64,000 nt of DNA. Origin: Amaranthus tricolor. Lineage: Eukaryota; Streptophyta; Magnoliopsida; Caryophyllales; Amaranthaceae. The stretch is from positions 17,949,391 through 18,013,390 of the forward strand of contig NC_080058.1 of assembly GCF_026212465.1 (NCBI RefSeq), in the 5' to 3' direction. The notes under the pieces are model-generated. The model made no database searches. It saw only the letters and a list, made by a program, of their open reading frames with translations, and was not told the DNA's origin. Position numbers and translations under genes: made by a program. Positions within the stretch are counted from its first letter, which is position 1. Each line of letters begins with the position of its first letter. This document shows, in pieces, positions 1-11,723 of this stretch.

Positions 1-1314
1 TACCCGGAATGTTCATGAGAGTCCCGAGTATGGCATCGCATACATTTTTCTCTATATGCATAACGTCAAGACAATGCCTGACCTGTAGATCTCTTCAATA
101 TGGAAGCTTCCAAAAGATTGATTCTTTTTTCCATAATCGGTCTTCACCCCCTTGCACTTGCCCCGTTTTACCAAATACAGTCTCAACTCCCTTAACCTGT
201 TCATAAACCTCATAACCGGTCAACGGTCGACGAGCTACACGGTCTTCATCCTCCCCGTTGAACAACTTCTTCTTTTTACGATATTGGTGGTCTCGTGGGA
301 GGAACTTTCGATGGTGCATGAATACGTGTTTGCACTTAGGAATCCACGTGGATTCCATGTCATCGATACATATTGGGCATGCTTTCTTCCCTTTAAAGAG
401 AGGTGCAAGATACACATCTATGTCATTGCCAGGTTGTTTAGGACTTGAGATAAGAAGTGAAAGCATTATGTACTTACGCTTCATACACAACCAAGGTGGC
501 AATTTATAGATCACTGAAAGTACCGGCCAAGTACTATGTTGAGAACTAAGATTGCCGAATGGGTTCATTCCATCCGTATACAGTCCGAGCCTTAAATTAT
601 GAACCTCATCCCCAAAAGTCTTATGCAACCTATCAACCTAACAAGCGCTCGAATCTAGGTATTATGGGAAGATACCACAATACCTTAGCCGGGGGCCCTT
701 TAGCATCCCGGGCCCCTTTACGCTTGTAGCGCGATAACCCACACCTAGGACACTCTTCTAAGTTCTCATTTTCATTCCGATACAACACACAATCATTCGG
801 ACACGCATGAATCTTCTGGTACTCTAAGCCAAAAGGACACATGAGCTTTTTGGCATAATATGTCGACTTTGGAAGTTCATTTCCCTCAGGAAGCACCTCA
901 CCTAACGCTTCTAATAACATTGTGAAACTAGCGTCACTCCAATTGAACTTTGACTTAATGTTGAAAATTGTCAACACTGCTGTTAGTTTGGTGAACTTTG
1001 TACATCCAGGGTAAAAAAAGGCTTTTGATAAGCCTCTGTCAACAAGTCAAAAACCCGAGGACGTATTCCTAACTCATCCTCGACTCCCTCCATCATCTCA
1101 TCAACACGATCCACATCCTCATCGACATGTGCTCCCTAAGGATATCAACACTATCTACCTTTGATACATTGCCACAACTGACACATGGGCAATAAAAACC
1201 GACTCCCCCCGTCCTAACTTGATGTTCAACCGCAATACTACATAATTCTAATACGCCATCAATAAATTCCGACGATTCAATGCTTCCATACATCCAAGAA
1301 CGATCGTTTGTCAT
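1..1314 (-). pseudogene. TNP2-type CACTA transposase, N-terminal part, broken
   Basis: Three conceptual segments follow one another on the minus strand. 1314-1093 begins with MTNDRSWMYGS and contains FYCPCVSCGN, the transposase-associated N-terminal domain. 977-633 has the Cys-rich stretch HACPNDCVLYR then ECPRCGLSRYK and ends in VLWYLPIIPR. 628-95 begins at the catalytic-core start RLGLYTDGMNPFG, followed by LPPWLCMKRKYIMLSLLI and PGNDIDVYLAPL. These are the standard order and motifs of the tnp2 transposase family, which cuts and pastes CACTA elements in the nucleus. Frame changes near 1090, 980 and 630 suggest decay; short introns cannot be excluded. The C-terminal half lies outside the window. 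Confidence 0.85.
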
Positions 1315-2164
1315 CCTAATTAGTGTGATTAATTGATTCAAAACAAAATTAATACACAGCTTTTAAACATATATACTTATTTATATTCTAATTCTAATAA
1401 GTATAACAATTAACAACAAACCACATTTTTAGCAAATTACACAAATATTTAACAAACTAATAACATAAACTTGAATAATGTAAAATTCACAAATAAAATG
1501 ATATCTTTAGCACTAAATTACTAAATTACTTGTTAAACAATAAAGATATGAACTTGCAAATTAGTAAAATAAATATAATAAACTTGATTTCATGGGTTAT
1601 GTTATCTACAACGAAAACAGGGAAACAACATTAGTATACACACAGTTGCCCTAGTTTTCGAGCGTTTTCATGAATATCTTGCAAAATTTAAATGCTTAAC
1701 AAATTAAAATGAGAAAAAATACCTTAATTTCGTGGGTTTTGAAGAAAAACAAGACCAAAGATGAACAAGAACAGTAGCAGCGTGATTTTGAAGATGAAGA
1801 GTTAGTCCTAATTTTGTGGGTTTTGTGAGTTTTTGAAGGAAAAACAACAATGGTGGGTTGAAATGTAATAGATTAAAACAAGAAAACTCAAGAATACATT
1901 GAAATTTCGTGGGTTTATTTTGAAATGTTCGTGGGTTTTACGTGTGGGTTTAAAGAACTTGAACAAGAAGAAGGAACTTGAAGAAGAAGTAACAAATTTG
2001 AAGAAAACACAGTATATGCGTGGGTTGAAGAAGACAGTGTATGCGAAATTGAAGAGGAATGGAACTTGAAGAAGACAATGGAATTAACTTGAAGAAGACA
2101 ATGGTACAACAGCCGTTTTCGAGTATAACATTTATAAGAGGCGGGTTTTGAAAAGAAAATTAAA

Positions 2165-2484
2165 AAAAGGGGTTATTTGCTGCGGTCCAATGACATAACC
2201 GCAGCAATTAATGCTCCTACTTGCTGAAACGGTTATGCTGAAACGGTATTTGCTGCGGGCCCCCATGATAACCGCAGCAATAAACAATTGCGTAAGGGTT
2301 ATTTGCTGCGGTCCCTTGAAAAACCGCAGCAATTAATGTTGCTATGGAGTATTTGCCGCGGTCATTCTATAAAACCGCAGCAATTAATTGTTTTTTTTTT
2401 CCAATTCTTTTTCCTACTTATTGCTACGTATACATAAAAACCGCAGCAAATGATTAGCAGCAAATACGTTTTTTTCCACTAGTG
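2165..2484 (-). repeat. CACTA subterminal hairpin repeats
   Basis: At least four units pair TTTGCTGCGGT with ACCGCAGCAAT about 20 bases later (around 2175-2207, 2249-2281, 2299-2333 and 2349-2385), plus degenerate copies up to 2465. Each unit can fold into a short stem. CACTA elements carry such subterminal arrays as binding sites for their own proteins, so the role here is by analogy. Confidence 0.75.
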
Positions 2485-3391
2485 AGGCCAAGGGAAAATA
2501 AGACTTTTGGTAAAAGATAACTGTAAAAGAATCGAAAATCAAATTAAATTAAATCGAATTAATAATTTAGTTGGTTTGGTTTTTCTTAATTAAATTTAGT
2601 TTTGTTTGGAATATATTGAGGAGAAATCGTACTAAATATTCTAACTTTTCACTAATTTCATGTTTTAATTTTTTTTTCAAACTTTTTAAGTTTTTAATTT
2701 AATTTTATTTCTCTTTTTATTTTATATTTTTTTTTGAAAAAATACTTATTTTACATGCTCATTAGTCTTTCTTTTATTTATGTACTTTAATTGGGTTATT
2801 TTGGATATTAATTTGAGATATATTTTCTATCGTGTAGACGTCAAATTCGTAAACAAAGATTAATAGGATCATACAATTATATTCTAGGATCACTTCACAA
2901 AGTAATTCTCAATGTTCGCCCAATTAGGGTTATCCTATTAGCGTTATGTGATAAGTGATTATGTGTCTAAATGAGATGTATGATTTTATTTTACATTATA
3001 CTTTATATATTTATTAGTAAAAATTGTCCAGATTAATCCAACCTATTTTCCTTTTTTCTAATAATCCCTTTTTTTTTGAAAAATTTACACTAACCCAACC
3101 TTTGCATTATGTTTATTATGAATGGACCTATTTTGCTTCTAACTGGTTACAACCGGTAAAGCCCCTTTAATCTTCACTTCCCTAACCTGAATTCAAAAGC
3201 AATAAGCAAAAACCCATTCCTTCAGCTTCATCTTTGGTTCTCTCTTTTCCTCTTTAATGTATCAATTCTCTTCCTCTTTAACAAATTCCATCAAAAACCC
3301 CTAATTCTTTTCCTCTTTCAATTCTAAATCCACAATCTTCTTCCTCATTCAATTTCATCTGAAAATTTTAAAGAAAGAAGGTGTTGTTCGC
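2485..3391. other. AT-rich spacer, no gene
   Basis: No coding sequence is recognised. The stretch 3020-3180 resembles, in reverse complement, the repeat at 20735-21030: both have a phrase close to aaaataggttggatta, a second phrase near aaggttgg, and a gapped A-rich link. It is therefore probably a dispersed repeat. Pyrimidine-rich sequence at 3190-3360 looks like an untranslated leader, but I find no ORF behind it. Confidence 0.5.
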
Positions 3392-3922
3392 ATAGTTATC
3401 AGAATCCAGATTCTAATCTACGATTCTACGATCTTACGATCCTCAAATAGGCGATCGATCCGGATTGTAGGCAGGATTTTAATGTGGTAGCTAGAATATC
3501 CCGATTCTTCTTAGCTCAAGAATTATGTAGTAGTATCATAACATGATTCTACGATCATACGATCTGATCCTACATGGGTAATTTCAATGGTAAAATATTT
3601 TTATATGATATAGATTTCTCTTACATATAAATATATATTTAGAAGAATTTTATCAATACCTTTATAAAATTCATGTTTTACTTGATTTGCAGTTTAAAAA
3701 TGATTATTAAAATCATTTCATTTCAAAATATAACAGATGAAGTAAAATAAGATTTTACTTACACCTTAAAACTTAAAAAGAGAACAAATGTAATTGATAG
3801 TTAGAAATTTAAAACACATTAATGCATATTTGTAGGATCATATGATCCTATGATCCGATTCTACCGATTTCGATCATACCCCTTCAACGATCCTCCGTAG
3901 AATCTCAATCCTAAAAACCTTG
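3392..3922 (-). mobile_element. MITE A, Mutator-type (9-bp TSD), 531 bp
   Basis: The ends are imperfect inverted repeats. The left end reads atagttatcagaatccagatt and the reverse complement of the right end reads aaggtttttaggattgagatt. Both match the ends of MITE B (10747-11265), which lies in the opposite orientation. Flanking 9-mers GTTGTTCGC (3383-3391) and GTTGTGCAC (3923-3931) agree at 7 of 9 positions, fitting a 9-bp Mutator-type duplication. The interior is non-coding and carries many degenerate copies of TACGATCTTACGATCC-like sequence near both ends. Class assignment rests on TSD length. Confidence 0.7.
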
Positions 3923-4339
3923 GTTGTGCACATCTTCTCATAGGTAATCAACAATTCTGAATTTTCATGGTCAATTTCATCCGAAATTTCAATTTCAATT
4001 TCATCCCTAATCATCTTCCTAAGTTTCCTAGGTTCTCACAAGTTACTATGTCAATGGTTAGTAAATTTCTAAGTTTCTCAATATTAATGCTATTTGTTAA
4101 AAAAATTCAAGTTTGTTTAAATTTTCAATTTTAATGCTTAGGCTAACACTTCAATTTTCAATTTTCAATTTTCTGAATCTTTGTATTTCATTTGGTTTTG
4201 TTTGTATGTTTAGGTTATTGATTTTGATATATTTACTATGAAGTTTTGGTATGGGGTAATTTCAAAACAAATAGGGTGGGTTTGGGGTATGGGGGTGGTG
4301 AAATCAAAACCTTAGTAGTTGATCCGTATGTAATTTCTT
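3923..4339. other. AT-rich spacer, unassigned
   Basis: Low-complexity sequence with repeated caattttcaattttc phrases and no recognisable coding content. It sits directly before the first recognisable gag of the Athila-type element. It could be decayed 5' untranslated sequence of that element or unrelated DNA; no LTR or primer binding site is visible. Confidence 0.4.
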
Positions 4340-5300
4340 GGTTTGACATAGAAGAATTGGTTGACACTAGTGTTGGTGCTAAAGCTTTCCTTGCTCGATT
4401 CTTTTCACCAGCCAAACTGCTAAACTACGCAATGACATCACTTCATTCCGTCAAGAAGATGGTGAAGCATTATACGAGGCTTAGGAAAGATATAATGGTT
4501 TGCAAAGGAAGTGTCCGCACCATGGAATCCCAGACTGGCTCTTAATTTAGCATTTTTACAATGGTCTTATGGACGAGATACAGATTTCAGTACATGTTGC
4601 TGTTGGAGGAACAAGGATGGCTAAAACCCCTGAGGTAGCCAAGCAAATAATCGAGGAAATTTCCTCAAATATTCATTGGAGAGATAAAAGGAATACCAAG
4701 AAAGATGGCAAATATGAAGTGGATGCACTACTTGCCATTCAAAACTCTATCCACGCATTGGCAAGGAGGATGGACCCGTTTAATTTACATTGAAGGCTTG
4801 TGAAGTGTATGGAATCCAAGGTCATTCCCTGTTAGAGTGTGCAGCAGCAGAATCGTCATCAAGCCAACAGGTTAAAGCAGTGTACAACCAAGGGAAGCCA
4901 CCATTCAACCCATACTCCAACTAAATGAAGGTTGGAAGCATCATCCCAACTTTTCTTATAAAAATCCCAATGCATCATTGAGCCCACCATCATATCACCA
5001 ACTCCACCGACATATAACCAACAACCTCCAGGGTTTCAGAGACCTCCACCACCAAACCCATCGCAGAAATCAAATTTGGAGTCCATAATAGAGAACTTCA
5101 TTGTCACTCAGTCCAAGATTAATGTTGATACTTCTAGTGCCATCTAGATGATTCAAGCAAATAACAAAATCATTGATAATCAGATGGTACAGATGACGCA
5201 ACGTTTCCAAACCCAGTAGACAACTGCCAAGCAACATCGAGAAAAACCCTTTCGGGCATGTAAATGCAATTACACTAAGAAGCGGTACTACCTATGATCC
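4340..5300 (+). pseudogene. Athila-type gag, decayed
   Basis: The capsid region is visible across changing frames: AKAFLARFFSPAK at 4380-4425, then in the next frame LRNDITSFRQEDGEALYEA and a CPHHGIPDWLL motif near 4515-4545. These are the hallmarks of the Retrotrans_gag domain of Athila elements. A later segment, 4569-4793, reads GGTRMAKTPEVAKQIIEEIS and ALARRMDPFNLH, matching the C-terminal gag region. At least two frameshifts and several stops interrupt it. 4800-5300 is Pro/Gln-rich gag tail coding without an open frame. Confidence 0.75.
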
Positions 5301-5997
5301 TCCACCCATGGTTGTTGTTGAAAATGAAGACGAAGAGGTGGTAGTAGAGGAAGAAGCACCTAATGAGGGGGGAAAGGAAGAACAACCAGCACCTACACCA
5401 GAGAAGAAGAAGGATCCCACGACTGACATATATGTACCTCCTGTTTCTTTCCCACAAAGATTAGCGCGTCGCAAGCTTGAGGAAAAATATGAAAAGTTTT
5501 TAGAAGTTTTGAGTAAGCTTGAGATCAACATTCCCTTCATTGATGTTATAAAGGAGATGCCTTCTTACGCCAAGTTTCTGAAGGAAATGCTATCAAACAA
5601 AAGAAAGCTACCAGAAACTGGCGTAGAAACACTAAGGAGGGAATGAAGCGCAATCCTAGAGTGCAGAGTGCCGAAGAAAGAAGCAGACCCCAAAATTTTC
5701 ACCATTCCAGTCAAATTTTGTGAAGTTTTAGTAAATAAAGCACTTGCTGATTTGGGAGCTAGTGTGAGTATAATGCCGCTATCTTTATGCAAGAGGATCA
5801 ATGCTAAGATCAAGCCAACAAGGATGTCTTTGGAGCTAGCCGATAGATCAGTAAGGTTTTCAGTCGGAGTTGGTGAAGATTTGTCGGTTCAAATAGGGAA
5901 GTTCTGTGTCCCTTGTGATTTTATGATCATAGATATTGTTGATGATCATGTTACACCTATCACTTTTGGGAAGGATTTTTTGAAGACTGCATAGGCT
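5300..5997 (+). pseudogene. gag-pol junction and aspartic protease
   Basis: 5308-5646 encodes an acidic linker followed by PPVSFPQRLARRKLEEKYEKF, FLEVLSKLEINIPFIDVI and PSYAKFLKEMLSNKRKL, which precede the protease in Athila/Tat elements. 5668-5994 encodes the protease, with the active-site motif LADLGASVSIMP and later VTPITFGKDFL. In this lineage the usual DTG/DSG is DLGAS, as here. The two segments are separated by a stop after ETLRRE. The frame stops again at 5995, so maturation of a polyprotein is not possible. Confidence 0.85.
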
Positions 5998-7849
5998 GTT
6001 TTTGATGTGTTCAATGGCAAGCTCACATTGAATATCTTGGGGGAGAACGTTGAGTTTCATCTTCCCTCAATGATAAAAGGCCTCGCTGATGAATCACTGT
6101 GCAGAGTAAAAGTAGCAAGGGTTGAGATTATACACCCATAGTATGATGACCCTTTGAGGTCAATCTTAGGAGTTGAGGATGGAAGGTGCTCAGAGGCCGC
6201 AAGTTTGAGGAGGATGTTAAATGAACCAGAATTCTATATGGAACTAGTGAAGGAAATAGTTTTGCAGGCTTCTATAACAGTTAAAGAGGAGAGATCCACA
6301 CCTCCTCAGGTAGATCTTAGACCCCTTCCCTCTTGATTAAAATATGCTTATTTAGGAGAAAATGAAACTTATCCGGTAATTGTTAATGCTGAACTAAATA
6401 ATACCTAACTTGACCAATTGATTGCATTGATTAAAAATTTTAAGAGTATCATAGGCTATCTAATAGATGATATCACTGGTATAAGTCCATCTTTTTGCAT
6501 GCATAGAATATTTCTTAACGATGATCTTGCCACATCTATAGAACCTCAAAGGAGATGGAATCCTAATATGAAGGATGTTGGGAGAAAAGAGGTTCAGAAA
6601 TTACTTGACGCATGGATAATCTATGCTATCTTTGATAGTAGGTGGGTTAGCATCGTACAGGTAGTGCCTAAAAAGGGTGGCATGATCGTTATCAAGAATG
6701 ATAAGGGTGAGTCAGTATCCACTAGAATAGTTACGGGTTGGAGAATATGCATAGATTATAGGAAATTGAATAAAGAAACCCGTAAAATTCATTTTCCTTT
6801 GCCTTTTATAGATCAGATGTTGGAACGTTTGGCAAACCATTCATACTTTTGCTATTTGGATTAATACTCTTGATTTTTCCAGGTCTTTATCCATCTAGAT
6901 GATCAAGAAAAAACCACTTTTACTTGTCCCTATGGGACCTTTGCATATCGAAGGATGCCCTTGCAATGCCCCCGCCACGTTCCAATGATGCATGATGGCC
7001 ATTGTCTCTGATTTTGTTGAGAATTTATGGAAGTATTTATTGATGATTCAGTGTACGAAACATCTTTCGAAGCTTGCTTAAGCAACCTCAAAAAGGTGCT
7101 CCGTAGGTGCAAGGAGACCAACCTCACCCTAAACTGGGAAAAATGTCGTTTTATGGTATACAACAGGGTGTAGTGTTAGGTCATGTTATCTCTAACAGGG
7201 GCATTGCAGTAGATAAAGCAAAAGTAGAGGTTATAGAGCGTTTGCCTCCTCCCTCTGATGTTAACGGAATAAGGAGTTTCCTTGGTCACACTGGTTTTTT
7301 ATCGGAGGTTTATCAAGGATTTTTCTAAGATTTCTAGGCCTCTAACTGAGCTTCTTGCCAAAGATGCCCTGTTCTCGTTTATTAACAATTTCCTTAAAGC
7401 TTTTAACAGATTGAAATAGGCTCTTATCTCTGCTCCTATTATCGAACCACTGAATTGGAACCTCCCCTTTGAGATTATGTGCGACGCAAGTAATTATGCA
7501 GTAGGGGTTGTTTTAGGTTAGAGGAAGGATAGCAAGTTGCATGCCATCTATTATGCAAGTAAGACATTGGACCCAACTCAGATGAATTATGCAACAACAG
7601 AGAAGGAGCTTCTGGAAATTGTGTTTTGCCATAGAAAAATATAAGCCTTACCTATTAGGTTCAAAGGTGATTGTCCACACCGATCATGCAGCTTTGAGAT
7701 ACTTGATGACAAAGAAAGATGCTAAGCCTCGCCTAATTCGGTAGATTCTCCTACTGCAAGAGTTTGATTTAGAAGTAAAGGATAAGAAGGGTGCAAAGAA
7801 TGTTGTTGCCGACCCCTTATCCCGGCTGATTCATGATGATGGAGGAAGT
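5998..7849 (+). pseudogene. Reverse transcriptase and RNase H, decayed
   Basis: The RT N-terminus is at 6418-6864: a version of the SPSFCMHRIFL motif, then IVQVVPKKGGM, then WRICIDYRKLNKETRK and HFPLPFIDQMLERLA. After a frame break the core continues with EKTTFTCPYGTFAYRRMP (about 6907-6960), and 7021-7060 encodes the FMEVFIDDS region where the catalytic YVDD/FMDD box is expected. 7150-7330 gives the thumb (GVVLGHVISNRGIAVDKAKVE). RNase H follows near 7480-7830 with [26 protein letters not shown] and TTEKELLE. At least five stops or frameshifts are present. The family copies RNA into DNA in cytoplasmic particles. Confidence 0.85.
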
Positions 7850-9204
7850 TTGGAAGCTTCAATTGACGATTCATTTCCAGATGAGTGTCTCTTAGCTCTA
7901 AATATGACAAGTGTTCCATGGTATGATAATCTAGCTAATTATCTAACAAGTGGAATCATTCCCCGTGGATACTCATCTCAGCAGAAAAGGAAGTTTTTCT
8001 ATGATGTCAAGAGACACTTTTGGGAGGACTCGTTCCTGTATAGACTATGTGTTGATGGTGTAATTAGAAGGTCTGTTCCACAAGAAGAAGTACCTTCTAG
8101 TATCTCACATTGTCACGATTTGCTCTGCGGAGGTCATGCTAGTACCTCGAAGACTACTACAAAAATTCTTTATTGTGGTTTTTATTGGCTGTCTCCGTTC
8201 AAGGATACACATGCCTATGTCAAATCTTACGATAGATGTCAAAGAACAGGGAATACTTCAAGAAGAAATAAAATGTTGCTCAACAACATCCTAGAAATTG
8301 AAGTTTTTGATGTATGGGGAATGGATTTCATGGGACCATTCCCATCCTCCTATGGGAATGGGTATATCTTGCTAACAGTTGACTATGTGTCAAAATGGGT
8401 AGAGGCTATTGCATCTCCCACCAATGATGTGCGCTTAGTTACCAACTTCTTCAAGAAACACATTTTTTCGCGTTTCGGCACACCAAGGGTATTGATTAGT
8501 GATGGAGGGAAACATTTCTTGGAAAAGAGGTTTGAAGGTGTATTAAAGAAATATGGGTTTTATCATAAGATTGGTCTAGGCTATCATCCGTAAACTAGTG
8601 GCCAAGTTGAAATCAACAATTGAGAGATCAAGAGCATTTTGGAGAAGACGATTGCAAGGTTTGGGCAAACAAGCTGAATGACTCTCTTTGGGCCTACAGA
8701 ACAGCATTCAAAACCCCTATTGGAACTACACCACACAAGTTAGTCTATGGGAAGCCATGCCATTTACCAATAGAGCTTGAATATAGAGCATTTTGGGCAA
8801 TCAAAGCCTTTAATTACGATCTACTGTGTGCTGTTGAGTAGAGATTGTTGGATATCAACGAACTTGATGAGATACGCTTGGATGCCTACGAGAGTTCGAG
8901 GCTATACAAGGAAAAGACCAAGCGATGGCATGACAAAGGTCGTATCAGAAGGAACATTGAGGTTGGACAATTGGTGTTACTATTCAACTCTCGTTTGAGG
9001 TTATTCCCAGGGAAACTAAAGTCATGTTGGACAGGTCCATTCAAGATCACAAGGGTATTCCCCTATGGTTCCCTTGAGCTGTCGAATGCGAAAGGGGAAA
9101 CATTCAAGGTGAATGGTCAACATGTCAAACACTATCACGCAGGTGACCCTTTAGTGGGTCCAGTGCTAATGCCGCTTAAGCCTCCATGTGTTCTGAATGA
9201 ATAA
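7850..9204 (+). pseudogene. Integrase with GPY/F module, decayed
   Basis: 7850-8593 holds the zinc-binding HHCC region (SHCHDLLCGGHAS, then SYDRCQRTGN) and the catalytic core start WGMDFMGPFPSS with its first Asp. The second Asp is in TPRVLISDGGKHF. A stop after GLGYHP interrupts the segment leading to the catalytic Glu (TSGQVEI in the next codons). 8620-8841 continues with the typical WAYRTAFKTPIGTTPHKLVYGK. 8845-9204 has the GPY/F-like module (KSCWTGPFKITRVFPYGSLEL) and ends at the usual position. No chromodomain follows, in keeping with Athila/Tat rather than chromoviruses. Confidence 0.88.
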
Positions 9205-10105
9205 TGCGTAACGGTCAAGCTAACGATCTTAAACAAGCGCTTGTTGGGAGGCAACCCAACTTTGGTATGTTTTTGTGTATATTCACTTTTACAACCCAAC
9301 TTTTGTGTATCATATTTTATGTAGCATGGTTATACTAAGTTGATGGATGCAGGATTTGATAAGTTGAATTGTTCATGGTGTGCATAAAACTGATAAATAT
9401 GCAGAATTGGTGCTGGAGGGTCGAGCAAAAGGGTATTTTAAATATAACATTGCAGTGCAATTGGTCTGAATGAGATATCAGCTGAAAAACACCCCGCTCG
9501 ATCAGTCAAGCAAAGTTGGCTCGGGTCGAGCAACCAGCAGACATCAGACATTGGAACTGGGGAGTTGCTCAACCACTCGAGCATCTCCTCCATAGCTCGC
9601 TCGATTAGTCGAGCAATTTAGCAAATATTATCTAGAATGCTCAACAGCAGAACAAAATGCAAATAAATGAGAGATATGCTTCGCTTGACAGGTCGAGCGA
9701 GCTCGCTCGATCGAGCGGGGAGCTGTTTATGACAGAATTCATGTTTTAAACCAGATCTGCACGACCAAAGCCTCATTTCTCACCTTCTGCACTCGAGCAA
9801 CATCACTTTCTCAAACTTTCTCTCACTAAAAACTCAAACCCTAAGCCCTAAAATCCTTCAATCCTTCTTCATTCACTCATCACAACAACATTTCATTCTT
9901 CAAATTCATCATTTACATCCACATTGCTCCATTCTCACCAACATCCATCCAATTTAGGGTTTCTAAGATTGAGGTAAAATTTGTTAAATTATTCAAGATT
10001 TTAGTTTTAGTTTGCTTTCTACTAATTAATCTTTGCTTTTTAGTAGAGATTTTTTGTTCTTTGCTTGTTGTGATTCTTTGTTTTAGGAAATTCATCCACA
10101 AAACA
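9205..10105 (+). other. Spacer with CTCGA-rich repeat cluster upstream of the third ORF
   Basis: No coding sequence. Between about 9415 and 9725 the motif GCTCGA/TCGAGC and variants occur at least ten times, ending in CGAGCTCGCTCGATCGAGCG. It is followed by a pyrimidine-rich, leader-like stretch (9770-9900) and an AT-rich intron-like stretch (9960-10085). In Athila elements this interval lies between pol and the third ORF and may carry signals for a subgenomic transcript; that is inference. Confidence 0.55.
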
Positions 10106-10746
10106 AGCTATAGCACCTAGGAGGCAAAGGAGGAGAGCGAGAACTCCATCACCACAACAAGAACCAGTAATTGAACCAGATAACGACTATCCCAACATTG
10201 TTTTCAGAAATGAAGATTAACGAGATAAGTTTCAAAATCTCAAGGAAAGACCTATCATTCCCACTAGGTTTATGCAAAGGTGCTTAGAAACCTAGGTTTA
10301 TTTGATATGCTATGCATTTCTTTAGAGCCATAGGCATGGGTTTTATGTTTACTATGCATAGGAAAACATACCCCGGGTTAGGCCTCGAGTTTTTGAGTTC
10401 CTTGACCATAACACAAGATGATTATGGGGAAACCTCATTATATTTTAGGATAGACGGGATTGAGCGGCAGCTCACTACGACGGAGCTTGTAGATTTATTT
10501 GGTTTGAACGACACGGGAGGGGGATTAGATTCTGAGCAGCATCCTTCCCAAATTTGGCCGTTAATTTCAGAAGAACACTTGACAAACCTGCAGAATTTAG
10601 TTCTCAAAAAGGTTCATTACCCTGTCATCAGGATTTGGCTCAAGTTCATGGCTTTCACTATCACGGCTAAATCTGAGTCCAATAAGGCCAACAGTAATGA
10701 TTGGATTATTTTAGGCTCATTCCTCCGCCCTGAATGGGGTTTCACC

Positions 10747-11265
10747 CAAAGTTGTTAAAATCGGGATTCGACTTGGAATCGTTCAGACCTGTAGAATCGA
10801 ATCGGTAAAATCAAATCGTTGAATAGTAAAATTCTACAATAAACTTAAATTTGCTATCTAGTCATTATTATTCACCTCAAAAGTTTATGTTTATTAATTA
10901 AAGTTCTATTCACTTCATTTTTAAGAATGAAATAGAAAAATATTTAATAATTAGTTTTAATTTTCATACCGATCGATGAAATTAATTCTTTTAAAATTAT
11001 GATGATGAATTGTTAAATTGTAAGAAAAATTAATGAATGATGGTGCATAAGAAAATTTTAAAAATTAAGAATAAATTTGTAGAATCGAATCCTTAAATCG
11101 TAGGATCGTAGAATCGTGTTATGATTCTACCTCTACAAATTTTATTTTTATTAGAATCGTAAGATTCTAACAACTTACGATTCTACCTACGATTCGAATT
11201 GCTCGCTTATTTTTGGATCGTAAAATTGTAGAATCGTAGATTAGAATCACGATTTTAATAACCAT
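10747..11265 (+). mobile_element. MITE B, Mutator-type, perfect 9-bp TSD
   Basis: The perfect direct repeat GGTTTCACC flanks the element (10738-10746 and 11266-11274). Terminal inverted repeats read caaagttgttaaaatcgg and, from the other end, atggttattaaaatcgtg. The 519-bp interior has no ORF and contains many GTAGAATCGTAGG-like phrases close to both ends. It is the same family as MITE A but in the opposite orientation. A 9-bp duplication is typical of Mutator-like elements. Confidence 0.85.
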
Positions 11266-11554
11266 GGTTTCACCTTTAGCTTAGCTAGGCTTCTAGTTCA
11301 CACATTCCATAATACCATTAATCAACCTAATACTGTTCGTACACCGATATAGTTTGGCGGACTCCACCCAAATTGCTATGCATTTTGGTTGGAGAGGGGA
11401 AGAGGTACTATCTAGAGAGACCACCACCATCAGCATGACCCACCTAGTTCAATCTAAGTGGCTAGAGCTTACTGATGGTCAAACATGGTGGAAGATTCAT
11501 GACAAAAAATCGGTATCGCTAGTACTTCTGTTGGTCCTGGGGCACAGGATGAGG

Positions 11555-11645
11555 TAGATGATAATGATGATGATGATGATGATGAAGATGATGATGATGA
11601 TGAGGGAGATGATGATGATGATGATGATGATGAGGAAGATGAGAG
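11555..11645 (+). repeat. (GAT)n microsatellite encoding Asp/Glu tail
   Basis: About 28 GAT/GAA/GAG triplets. In the frame of the Athila third ORF they give an Asp/Glu run ending in DESVD and a stop. Reading frames on the other strand (poly-Ile) are artefacts. Confidence 0.9.
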
Positions 11646-11710
11646 TGTTGACTAGAGTCCTCGCACCTTCTCTAAAGCCCTTTTGTCGCATTGAGGACAC
11701 TGCTAAGTTC

Positions 11711-11723
11711 GGCTTGGGGGAGG
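11711..11723 (+). other. Polypurine tract of Athila element 1
   Basis: ggcttgggggagg lies immediately before a TG dinucleotide that opens the LTR-like sequence. This is the expected second-strand priming site. Confidence 0.7.

Larger units (their letters stand above)
1..2484 (-). mobile_element. CACTA (En/Spm-like) transposon, 5' portion
   Basis: The element reads on the minus strand and runs off the left edge. Its 5' terminus is at 2484, where the minus strand begins CACTAGTGGAAAA, the terminal signature that names the superfamily. The next three bases outward (agg, 2485-2487) would be the 3-bp target duplication, but the other end is not in the window. Inside lie subterminal hairpin repeats (2165-2484), an AT-rich 5' region (1342-2164) and the start of a TNP2-type transposase (1314 downward). 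The coding part has several frame breaks, so this copy is probably not autonomous, although some breaks could be introns. Confidence 0.85.
10106..11660 (+). pseudogene. Athila third ORF (env-position ORF), split by MITE B
   Basis: A basic start (PRRQRRRARTPSP at about 10118) and NIVFRNED lead, with stops, into the long open stretch 10312-10758 containing FFRAIGMGFMFTMHRKTYPG, EFLSSLTITQDDYGETSLYF and LVDLFGLNDTGGG. This is the ORF that Athila elements carry after pol; its function is not established. The frame is interrupted by MITE B. If the MITE and one TSD copy are removed, reading continues in the same frame (TFSLARLLVHTFHNT) until a stop near 11350. The far end is an acidic tail encoded by GAT repeats (DEVDDNDDDD). 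Several stops make it non-functional. Confidence 0.7.
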
